From the NCBI GenBank assembly GCA_002423545.1, contig DIWP01000052.1, forward strand, positions 1 through 10,098: 10,098 nucleotides of DNA, in the 5' to 3' direction. The notes under the pieces were generated by a model. It was given only the letters and a program-made list of their open reading frames with translations, did no database searches and had not been told where the DNA came from. Within the stretch, counting starts at the first letter, position 1; every line of letters starts with the position of its first letter. Origin of the DNA: Thermoleophilia bacterium UBA6103 (GTDB lineage: Bacteria; Actinomycetota; Thermoleophilia; UBA2241). The position numbers and the translations under genes were made by a program. Positions 1 to 8,330 of this stretch are shown here, piece after piece.

Positions 1-2598
<2,598 letters not shown>

Positions 2599-2662
2599 CG
2601 TTGCACTCGTCATGGGAGAGGCGACCGGAGCCCGACCGGCCGGACGGAGGGACGGGGGAGCC

Positions 2663-3016
2663 ATGGAGGCACGCTGGATCGGGTTCGGCGAGATCGAGGT
2701 GGACGGCGTCCGTTACGGCCACGACGTCGTGATCGACGGCGGGGCGGTGAGGAAGCGCGCCAAGAAGCCCTCCAAAGCCTTCCGCGGGCGATACGGACAC
2801 ACGCCGTTGTCCATCGCCGAGGCGATACCGTGGGGAGGGACGCGGCTGCTCGTCGGCACCGGCGCTCACGGCAGTCTGCCGGTGATGCCGGAGGTCGAGG
2901 CGGAGGCGGCGCGGCGCGGCATCGAGCTGGTGGCCGTGCCCACCGCGCAGGCGCTGGCGCTGATCGACACACTGCCGCCGGCCGAGGTCCACGCCGTGCT
3001 TCACGTGACATGCTGA
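2663..3016 (+). CDS. Mth938-like / DUF498 domain protein (AAMDC family)
   Basis: A 117-residue protein that I recognise as a single Mth938-like (DUF498, AAMDC-type) domain. It shows the N-terminal FGEIEVDGVRYGHDVVI strand pattern, a central LLVGTGAHGSLPV motif (residues ~62-74) matching the family's GTGa.G signature, a GIELVAVPT strand, a helix ALALIDTL, and the closing AVLHVTC, which matches the family's typical lHxTC end. The family has a compact α/β fold; its biochemical role in bacteria is not established, so no reaction is assigned. The start at ATG 2663 leaves only a few residues before the first conserved strand. The nearest purine-rich sequences are GGAGGGA (2646-2652, ~10-12 nt away) and GGGGGAG (2654-2660, very close). 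An in-frame ATG at 2612 would add 17 Gly/Arg/Ala-rich residues unlike the family. It lies 64 nt after uvrA in the same direction and is likely co-transcribed. Confidence 0.85.
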   Translation: MEARWIGFGEIEVDGVRYGHDVVIDGGAVRKRAKKPSKAFRGRYGHTPLSIAEAIPWGGTRLLVGTGAHGSLPVMPEVEAEAARRGIELVAVPTAQALALIDTLPPAEVHAVLHVTC

Positions 3017-3075
3017 GATGCCGTGGCGCCGGCGGACCGCGGCGGCCACCGATACGGCCGATGCCGTGCCGTCGG

Positions 3076-3092
3076 CGACCGCCGGCCGGTCG
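3076..3092 (+). other. GC hairpin in leader of the DUF2007 gene
   Basis: A 6-bp perfect inverted repeat, CGACCG (3076-3081) and CGGTCG (3087-3092), encloses a 5-nt loop. It sits in the ~106-nt spacer between the DUF498 gene and the preferred GTG start of the DUF2007 gene, about 14 nt before the ribosome binding site. No T-tract follows, so a terminator is unlikely. In DNA this rich in G and C such a stem can arise by chance, so a role in translation or mRNA processing is only a possibility. The rest of the spacer shows nothing else recognisable. Confidence 0.3.
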
Positions 3093-3122
3093 GCGGAGCT
3101 CGAAGAGGAGAGGAGACCGCGC

Positions 3123-3548
3123 GTGGCCCACATGAAGCTCGAGCGTGTGACCACGAGCGCCGACAGCGTCGCCGCGGCCGTCGTCAAGGGCCTGCTGGAA
3201 GAGGCCGGCATCCCGGTCCTGCTGCGCGCCTACCAGAGCGCCGGCTGGCTGTTCCCGGGTACGCCCGGCTCCCTGGGCGCCATGGAGGTGCTGGTGCCGG
3301 GCGAGCGTCTCAAGCAGGCGCGCCGAGTGCTGGCGCAGGCCGAGGCGGCGGCTGCCGAGGCGGCCGCTGCGGAGGCGAGCGTGGCGGCGGGCGCGGCTGC
3401 GACCACCGCCGAGACATCCGCGGCCGCCGGTGACGGCGCACAAGGTCGCACACCCGCGCGCCGCGGCACGAGCGGCTCCCACCGTGCTGCGAGCGGGTCC
3501 CGTCGCACTGCGAGCGGGTCGCGCGGCCGGGGAGACGCCGTTGACTGA
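3123..3548 (+). CDS. DUF2007-type small protein with basic repetitive tail
   Basis: The 141-residue product has an N-terminal DUF2007 ('putative prokaryotic signal-transducing') domain: the sequence MKLERVTTSADSVAAAVVKG, then LLEEAGIPVLLR, then MEVLVPGERLKQARRVLAQ fits the family's β-α-β pattern of eAxxvkgLLEeaGIpa...vlVp...xxAxxxL. The molecular function is unknown. After residue ~75 it turns into an Ala/Glu-rich stretch, likely helical or disordered, and then a Ser/Gly/Arg tail made of 7-residue repeats. GTG 3123 is chosen because GGAGAGGAGA (3108-3117) lies just upstream and the family domain starts within three residues; ATG 3132 is also possible. ATG 3018, right after the previous stop, would add a 35-residue Arg/Ala-rich leader with no family support. 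The 3' end overlaps the uvrC start by 8 nt, which implies translational coupling. Confidence 0.72.
   Translation: MAHMKLERVTTSADSVAAAVVKGLLEEAGIPVLLRAYQSAGWLFPGTPGSLGAMEVLVPGERLKQARRVLAQAEAAAAEAAAAEASVAAGAAATTAETSAAAGDGAQGRTPARRGTSGSHRAASGSRRTASGSRGRGDAVD
3468..3530 (+). repeat. Three 21-bp imperfect tandem repeats in the DUF2007 gene
   Basis: Units at 3468-3488, 3489-3509 and 3510-3530 share the core cGAGCGGgTCcCg. In the DUF2007 frame they encode TSGSHRA, ASGSRRT and ASGSRGR, an SGSxR-type basic tail. The array ends at the uvrC ribosome binding site, so it lies immediately before the uvrC start. The 21-bp period keeps the frame, so copy number could vary without breaking the protein. The third unit is the most diverged. 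Confidence 0.7.
3529..3535 (+). promoter_or_regulatory. Shine-Dalgarno fixing the TTG start of uvrC
   Basis: GGGGAGA, with its GGAG core at 3531-3534, lies 6 nt before TTG 3541. It is the best ribosome binding site near the first conserved UvrC residues. It decides between this TTG and the far upstream ATG at 3430, which would add 37 Ala/Arg-rich residues translated from the repeat region of the preceding gene. Confidence 0.65.
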
Positions 3549-5547
3549 CGATGTCCGCGAGAAGAGCGACGCCGCGAATGCGTTCGGTGACGGCCGCGAT
3601 CTGCGCGCCCGCCTGCCGAGCGTCCCCGATCGCCCCGGCGTGTACCGCTTCCTCGACGATCAGGGCCGGGCCCTTTACGTCGGCAAGGCCAAGGAGCTGC
3701 GCAAGCGGGTGTCGTCCTACTTCCGTGGTCCCGGAGGCGCTCCGGCGGGCCGTGTCGGCGAGATGGTCAGGCGCGCCGCCGACCTCGAGTGGATCGTCAC
3801 CGGCAACGAGGTCGAGGCGCTGCTCCTCGAGGACAACTTCATCAAGGAGGCGCGGCCGCCCTACAACGTGCGCCTCCGCGACGACAAGAGCTACCCCTTC
3901 ATCGAGATCACGCTGCGCGACGAGTGGCCGCGCGTGCGCTTCATGCGCGGCGAGCGCCGGCCGGGCAACCTCTACTTCGGGCCGTATTCGAGCGCCCGCA
4001 AGGTGCGCGAGACCCTGGAGCTCATCGGGCGCATCTTCCCGTTCCGCAAGTGCCGCGGCGAGCGGCCGGGGCGCCGGAGCGGCTCGCCGTGCCTGCAGTA
4101 CTTCATCAAGCGCTCGCTGGCGCCGTGCGACGACCGCTGCACGCATGCCGGGTACATGGAGGTCATCGACCAGGTCGTGGCCTTCCTGCGTGGGCGGATG
4201 GGCGAGGTTCGCCGACGCATCGAGCAGGACATGAAGGCCGCCGCCGGCGCTCAGGAGTTCGAGACGGCGGCGCTCCTGCGCGACCGGCTCGATGCGGTGC
4301 GTCACGTCGAGGAGCGGCAGGTGGCGCGGGTGGGCGACGAGGGCGCCTTCGACGTCGTCGCTCTCTACCAGGGCTGCCCGGTCGCGAGCGCCGGGGGTGG
4401 CCCCGCCGCCGGCGCGCCCGGCGCGGCCGGCGGCGGGGCGGCGGGTGGGCCGGAGGTCCCGTCGGCCGCACAGAGTCGTGCCGTCGCATCGGGAGGCGCC
4501 AACATGCAGGTGTTCCGGCTGCGCGAAGGGGCGCTCGTCGACCGGCAGACCTTCTTCGTCGAGAACGTCACCCAGCGCGACCGGGTCGAGGTCCTGGAAG
4601 AGCTGCTGCTCGATTTCTACTGGGAGGGGTCGGGAGTGCCGCCGGAGGTGATCGTCGACGCGGACGGCGACCTGAGCAGCCTGGAGGCGGCGCTCGGGCG
4701 GCGGCGTGGGACGAAGGTCCGCGTGCACCGGGCCCAGCGTGGTCCCAAGCGGCGCCTGCTGGAGCTGGCACGGCAGAACGCCGAGCTGGCGGCAGAGGCG
4801 GAGCGGCAGCGGGCCACCGGCGGCCGCCGGGCGCGGGAGGAGGCCCTGCAGCGTCTTCGCGATGTCCTGGAGCTGCCCGGCCTGCCGCTGCGCATCGAGT
4901 GCTACGACATCAGCAATCTCGGCGAGGCCGACGCGGTCGGCTCGATGGTCGTGTTCGAGGGGGGCCGGCCGAAGAAGGCGCACTACCGGACCTTCGCCAT
5001 CCGCGACGTGGCCGGTCAGGACGACTTCGCCATGATGCGGCAGGTGGTCGCGCGTCGTCTGGGCAGGGCCGACCGGGACGGCGCCGGCGATGACTACGAC
5101 GAGAGCTTTGCGACGCTGCCCGATCTGCTGCTCGTCGACGGCGGCAAGGGGCAGCTCGGGGCGGCGCTGGCCGGCATGCGGGAGGCGGGCCTCGAGGTGC
5201 CGGTGGCGGCGCTGGCCAAGCAGCGCGAGGAGGTCTTTGTGGCCGGACGCGGAGCACCGCTGCCGCTGCCGGCCGACGATCCCGGTTCGCTGCTCCTGCA
5301 GCGTGTGCGCGACGAGGCGCACCGCGTCGCCGTCGGCTTCCACCGCCGGCGGCGCAGCGCCGGGGCCCATGCGTCGGTCCTCGACGGTATCTCCGGCGTC
5401 GGGCCGGTGCGACGGCGTAGGATAGTCGAGCACTTCGGCAGTCCCGAGCGGGTCCTGAACGCCGATCGCGAAGAGCTTGAGGCGGTGCCGGGCCTGCCAC
5501 GAAAGGTGGCGAGGGAGATCCATGAGCAGCTCCACCGGATCAGGTAG
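3541..5547 (+). CDS. uvrC: UvrC, excinuclease ABC subunit C
   Basis: Nuclease subunit that makes both incisions around a lesion after UvrA hands it to UvrB. The product is 668 residues from TTG 3541. Visible parts: GIY-YIG domain with GVY (residues 33-35) and YVG (46-48), a basic helix ELRKRVSSYF, and NEVEALLLEDN holding the expected metal-binding Glu; a cysteine cluster at 171, 184, 196 and 200; a UVR (UvrB-binding) motif at ~229-253; a Gly/Ala-rich insert (~279-320); an RNase H-like endonuclease with Asp456 (CYDIS), Asp533 (LVDGGKGQ) and His594 (DEAHR); and a C-terminal helix-hairpin-helix pair (~614-665). All expected catalytic residues are present. Two oddities are the insert and a cysteine set shifted from the usual spacing. 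The gene overlaps its upstream neighbour by 8 nt and the alkyltransferase gene downstream by 26 nt. Confidence 0.97.
   Translation: MTDDVREKSDAANAFGDGRDLRARLPSVPDRPGVYRFLDDQGRALYVGKAKELRKRVSSYFRGPGGAPAGRVGEMVRRAADLEWIVTGNEVEALLLEDNFIKEARPPYNVRLRDDKSYPFIEITLRDEWPRVRFMRGERRPGNLYFGPYSSARKVRETLELIGRIFPFRKCRGERPGRRSGSPCLQYFIKRSLAPCDDRCTHAGYMEVIDQVVAFLRGRMGEVRRRIEQDMKAAAGAQEFETAALLRDRLDAVRHVEERQVARVGDEGAFDVVALYQGCPVASAGGGPAAGAPGAAGGGAAGGPEVPSAAQSRAVASGGANMQVFRLREGALVDRQTFFVENVTQRDRVEVLEELLLDFYWEGSGVPPEVIVDADGDLSSLEAALGRRRGTKVRVHRAQRGPKRRLLELARQNAELAAEAERQRATGGRRAREEALQRLRDVLELPGLPLRIECYDISNLGEADAVGSMVVFEGGRPKKAHYRTFAIRDVAGQDDFAMMRQVVARRLGRADRDGAGDDYDESFATLPDLLLVDGGKGQLGAALAGMREAGLEVPVAALAKQREEVFVAGRGAPLPLPADDPGSLLLQRVRDEAHRVAVGFHRRRRSAGAHASVLDGISGVGPVRRRRIVEHFGSPERVLNADREELEAVPGLPRKVAREIHEQLHRIR
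4375..4500 (+). other. Low-complexity Gly/Ala insert inside UvrC
   Basis: About 42 codons rich in Gly, Ala and Pro separate DVVALYQ from MQVFRLREG. In most UvrC proteins these two segments are joined by a short turn (…D…aaVQVFfvR.G). The stretch includes runs such as GGGPAAGAPGAAGGG and is probably a flexible linker at the start of the C-terminal endonuclease half. It keeps the frame. The same DNA is nearly all G and C. Confidence 0.7.
5418..5423 (+). promoter_or_regulatory. Possible internal -10 element within uvrC
   Basis: TAGGAT occurs ~100 nt before the alkyltransferase start. It is the same hexamer as in the gap promoter candidate. It is built from two consecutive codons, AGG and ATA (Arg-Ile), which look rare in these GC-rich genes. 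No convincing -35 sequence lies 16-18 nt upstream and there is no TGn extension, so this is a weak call. If real, it would give ogt-rapZ-yvcK-whiA a start independent of uvrA/uvrC. Confidence 0.22.
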
Positions 5548-6142
5548 CGACCTGCGCCTCGCGGTCGTGAGCTTCGCGACGCCGTGGGGCGACGGCCGGC
5601 TCGCTCTGCTGGGCGACCTGCCCTTTGAGCTCGAGCTGCCCGACGGCGCCGCCGGGCGCATCTCGGCTGGTGAGGGGCAGGCGCCGGCCGCCGGCAACGG
5701 TGGGGGCGAGACGTCGCTCACGCAGCCGGCGCGGCGCTGGGTGGCGTTGCTCGAGCGCTACTTCGCCGGCGATCCGGTCAACTTCCGACTCGACGTCGAC
5801 CGGTTCTGCGCCGAGCACGGGTTCACCGGCTTCGAGACCGCCGTCTATCGCGCGCTGGCGGCAGTCCCGTATGGGCGTGCCGTGTCCTACCGCGATCTGG
5901 CCGTCGCCGCCGGCCGGCCGCTGGCCTGGCGGGCGGTGGGCAGCGCCATGGCGCTCAACCCGCTGCCGATCGTCCTGCCGTGCCACCGTGTGGTGCGCAG
6001 CGACGGGACCCTGGGCCACTACGGGACCGATCCGACCTGGAAGGCGCGCCTTCTGAGGCACGAAGGCATCGACGTCCTGGCGGACGCCGGCGCGCCGGCG
6101 CCGTCGGCGCGCCTGGTCGTCCGCGGTGAGGCGACGTCATGA
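5522..6142 (+). CDS. ogt: O6-alkylguanine-DNA alkyltransferase (MGMT/Ogt type)
   Basis: A single-use repair protein that moves the alkyl group from O6-alkylguanine (or O4-alkylthymine) in DNA to its own cysteine. The product is 206 residues. The C-terminal active-site domain is clear: FETAVYRALAAVPYGRAVSY (Tyr in the SYRDLA helix), WRAVGSAMALNP with the Arg finger at ~137, and the LPCHRVV motif with nucleophile Cys154. The intact PCHRV separates it from alkyltransferase-like proteins, which lack the Cys. The N-terminal domain is diverged and contains a Gly/Ala-rich loop (~43-66) before RRWVALLERYFAGDPVNF. After the active site the usual GGYGGG-type turn reads GHYGTDPTWK. The start at ATG 5522 has GGAG at 5514-5517; the gene begins inside uvrC (26-nt overlap) and ends in an ATGA overlap with rapZ. 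The location between uvrC and rapZ is not the standard actinobacterial order. Confidence 0.93.
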   Translation: MSSSTGSGSDLRLAVVSFATPWGDGRLALLGDLPFELELPDGAAGRISAGEGQAPAAGNGGGETSLTQPARRWVALLERYFAGDPVNFRLDVDRFCAEHGFTGFETAVYRALAAVPYGRAVSYRDLAVAAGRPLAWRAVGSAMALNPLPIVLPCHRVVRSDGTLGHYGTDPTWKARLLRHEGIDVLADAGAPAPSARLVVRGEATS

Positions 6143-7017
6143 CGCTTGCGGCCGGTGGCCCTCGCTTCGTCATCCTCAGCGGCCTCTCCGGGGCCGGCAA
6201 GACACAGGCGCTCGACGCGTTTGAAGACGCCGGGTACTTCTGCATCGACAACCTGCCGCCGCAGCTGGTCCCGACGCTGGTCGACCTGCTGCGGCATGAG
6301 GGCAGCAAGGTCGAGCACGTCGCCGTCGTCTGCGACGCGCGCGGCGGCGAGTACTTCGGCCAGCTCGGCGCCATGCTGCTCGAGCTCAAGGAACGCGAGG
6401 TCGAGTACAGCCTCGTGTTCCTGGAGGCCTCCGAGGAGACGCTCGTGCGGCGCTTCAAGGAGACGCGCCGGCGGCACCCGCTGGCTCCCGAGGGCTCAGT
6501 GCTGGACGGCATCCGCGCCGAGCGCAGCCTGCTGGCCGGCCTGCGCGAGCGCGCCGACCTGATCATCGACACCGGCGAGCTGTCCTCCCAGCAGCTGCGT
6601 TCGCGGCTCAACGAGCAGCTCATCGGCGAGCGTCGCCGCTCGACCATCGTGTTCGCCTTCGTGTCGTTCGGCTACAAGTACGGCATCCCGATCGACGCCG
6701 ACCTGCTGTTCGACGTGCGCTTCCTGCCCAACCCATACTGGGATCTCGATCTGCGGTCGCTCACCGGGCTCGATCCGGCGGTGCGGGACTTCGTGCTCGC
6801 CTCCGAGGGTTTCGACGACTACACGGAGCGGCTCCTGCCGCTTCTCGACTACCTGTTCCCGCGCTACGCCGCCGAGGGTAAGGCTCACCTTACCGTCGGC
6901 ATCGGCTGTACCGGCGGCCGACACCGGTCGGTGAGCATCGCGGAGTACCTGGCCGGGCACTACAAGCAGCAGGGCTACACGGCCATCGTGCGGCATCGCG
7001 ACATCGCCCGCGGCTGA
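6139..7017 (+). CDS. rapZ: RapZ/YvcJ-family nucleotide-binding protein
   Basis: P-loop protein of the RapZ (YvcJ) family, 292 residues, about the usual length. In E. coli RapZ is an RNA-binding adaptor that senses glucosamine-6-phosphate and presents the sRNA GlmZ to RNase E. In Gram-positives YvcJ is known as a nucleotide-binding protein, and its RNA role is not settled, so the E. coli function should not simply be transferred. Seen: Walker A GLSGAGKT (15-22), FCIDNLPP (34-41), VCDAR (64-68, Walker B-like), RRRHPLAP (110-117), then the C-terminal RapZ domain with VSFGYKYGIPIDADLLFDVR and FLPNPYWDLDLR, and the late signature VGIGCTGGRHRSV (253-265). The ATG overlaps the stop of ogt (ATGA), with GAGG at 6128-6131 as ribosome binding site, so translation is probably coupled. 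It is followed 10 nt later by yvcK, its usual partner. Confidence 0.96.
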   Translation: MTLAAGGPRFVILSGLSGAGKTQALDAFEDAGYFCIDNLPPQLVPTLVDLLRHEGSKVEHVAVVCDARGGEYFGQLGAMLLELKEREVEYSLVFLEASEETLVRRFKETRRRHPLAPEGSVLDGIRAERSLLAGLRERADLIIDTGELSSQQLRSRLNEQLIGERRRSTIVFAFVSFGYKYGIPIDADLLFDVRFLPNPYWDLDLRSLTGLDPAVRDFVLASEGFDDYTERLLPLLDYLFPRYAAEGKAHLTVGIGCTGGRHRSVSIAEYLAGHYKQQGYTAIVRHRDIARG

Positions 7018-7027
7018 GGCTCCGGCC

Positions 7028-8278
7028 ATGGATCGCTACCGCCTGCAGCTCTTCTACCCCGGCATCGGCTTCAAGCGCTGGGTCCTGGCCCTGGTGCTCG
7101 GCGTGCTGCTGTTCGGCTTCGGCGTGTTCGTCGCCGTGGCGGCCATCGTGTCGTACGACGTGCTCGGCGCCGTGGGACTCGGATTCCTGCGCGGTCGCTA
7201 CTTCGTCACCGGCGTGCTGGCCGGCGGCAGTCTCATGGCGGGCCTGGCCGGCATCTATCTCGGTCTGCTCGGGGTGGCCCGCTTCGCCCGCACCAGCGCC
7301 CCCGGCGTGGAGCAGATGCGCTCGGTGGCGCGTCTGGCGCGCGGCCCGCGGGTGGTGGCCGTGGGCGGCGGCACGGGGCTGGCGGCGCTGCTCGGCGGCC
7401 TCAAGCATCGCACCAGCAATCTGACGGCGATCGTCACCGTGGCCGACGACGGGGGCAGCTCCGGGCTGCTGAGGCGGTCGATGGGGGTGCTGCCGCCGGG
7501 CGACATCCGCAGCTGCCTGGTGGCGCTGGCCGACGACGAGTCGCTCATGCGCCAGCTCTTCCAGTACCGCTTCCGGGAGGGCGGGCTGGAGGGGCACAGC
7601 TTCGGCAATCTCTTCGTCGCCGCCCTGGCGGAGGTCACCGGCGACTTCGAGCGGGCGGTCCAGGAGTCGACCAGCGTGCTCAAGGTACGCGGTCGCGTCT
7701 TGCCGGCGACCCTGCAGAACGTGGAGCTGCACGCCGAGGTCGAGGGCGGCGAGCAAGTGACCGGCGAGAGCTCCATCACGGCTCACGCGCGACGGCCGCT
7801 GCACGTGTGGCTGGAGCCGCGCGACGCGCCGGCGCTGCCGCAGGCGCTGGCCGCCGTTGAACAGGCCGACATCGTCGTGCTCGGACCCGGGAGCCTGTTC
7901 ACCTCGGTGATCCCGAACCTGCTCATCCCGCAGGTCGCCGACGCTCTGCGGAAGACGAGCGCCCGTGTGATCTATGTCTGCAACGTGATGACGCAGCCGG
8001 GTGAGACCGACGACTTCGGCGCCGCCGATCACGTCGCCGCCCTCCATCGCCACGGGGCCGGCGGTCTCATCGACGTGGTGCTGGTGAACGACACGCCGGC
8101 GCCGTCGTCGGTGAGCGCCCTGTACGAGCGCAAGGGGGCCACGCCGGTGGCGGCCGACGACGAGCGTCTGCGCGCCCTCGGCGTACAGGTGGTCCACGCC
8201 GAGGTGGCGGGCGGCAGCGACGTGTTCCGCCACGACCCTGCCCGCCTGGCCGATGCCGTCCTGCGGCTCGTCCCGTGA
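7028..8278 (+). CDS. yvcK: YvcK/CofD-like protein with N-terminal membrane anchor
   Basis: Family known in Bacillus and mycobacteria (YvcK/CuvA) for growth on gluconeogenic carbon sources and cell-shape or peptidoglycan control; it binds UDP-sugars. The product is 416 residues. The CofD-like fold starts at ~108: VVAVGGGTGL (109-118), VADDGGSSG (138-146), LPPGDIRSC (155-163), EGHSFGNL (188-195), ESSITAH (247-253), VLGPGSLFTSVIPNLL (284-299), VCNVMTQPGETD (317-328). These are the expected substrate-binding loops. In front are ~100 extra residues with two strongly hydrophobic segments, ~18-42 and ~57-84, separated by a short loop, so the enzyme-like domain is probably tethered to the inner face of the membrane. 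The Bacillus-type protein lacks this anchor. ATG 7028 has GAGG (7016-7019) overlapping the rapZ stop. Confidence 0.95.
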   Translation: MDRYRLQLFYPGIGFKRWVLALVLGVLLFGFGVFVAVAAIVSYDVLGAVGLGFLRGRYFVTGVLAGGSLMAGLAGIYLGLLGVARFARTSAPGVEQMRSVARLARGPRVVAVGGGTGLAALLGGLKHRTSNLTAIVTVADDGGSSGLLRRSMGVLPPGDIRSCLVALADDESLMRQLFQYRFREGGLEGHSFGNLFVAALAEVTGDFERAVQESTSVLKVRGRVLPATLQNVELHAEVEGGEQVTGESSITAHARRPLHVWLEPRDAPALPQALAAVEQADIVVLGPGSLFTSVIPNLLIPQVADALRKTSARVIYVCNVMTQPGETDDFGAADHVAALHRHGAGGLIDVVLVNDTPAPSSVSALYERKGATPVAADDERLRALGVQVVHAEVAGGSDVFRHDPARLADAVLRLVP

Positions 8279-8303
8279 GCCGGCGCCCCGCGTGGAGAGT
8301 GCC

Positions 8304-8330
8304 ATGAGACGCCAGGCAGCTCGGCGGTGA
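8304..8330 (+). CDS. Possible 8-codon leader ORF coupled to whiA
   Basis: ATG 8304 is preceded by GGAGAG (8294-8299), with 6 nt between the GGAG core and the ATG. It opens an 8-residue peptide, MRRQAARR, whose TGA stop (8328-8330) overlaps the GTG start of whiA (GTGA). The following gene has no good Shine-Dalgarno at normal distance. In-frame codons between the yvcK stop and GTG 8327 include no ATG, GTG or TTG, so the whiA start cannot lie further up. A ribosome ending the mini-ORF would stop exactly at the whiA start. Coupled reinitiation is inferred; the ORF is very short and could be chance. Confidence 0.4.
   Translation: MRRQAARR

Noticed and set aside
2612..2662. Upstream in-frame ATG for the DUF498 protein
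   Set aside because: It would add 17 low-complexity residues not typical of the family. Kept only as an alternative because the spacing of the ribosome binding site at 2663 is not ideal.
3018..3122. Upstream ATG for the DUF2007 protein directly after the previous stop
   Set aside because: The 35 added residues are Arg/Ala-rich and precede the first conserved residue, while GTG 3123 has a strong purine-rich ribosome binding site.
3789..5093. 434-residue plus-strand frame inside uvrC
   Set aside because: Out-of-frame Arg/Gly/Ala-rich translation. The uvrC frame has all catalytic residues and no frameshift, so this is a shadow.
3310..5721. 803-residue open frame on the minus strand across uvrC
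   Set aside because: It is antisense to a fully recognisable uvrC. The translation is Arg/Pro/Ala/Leu-rich with no recognisable domain, as expected where high GC removes stop codons in the opposite frame.
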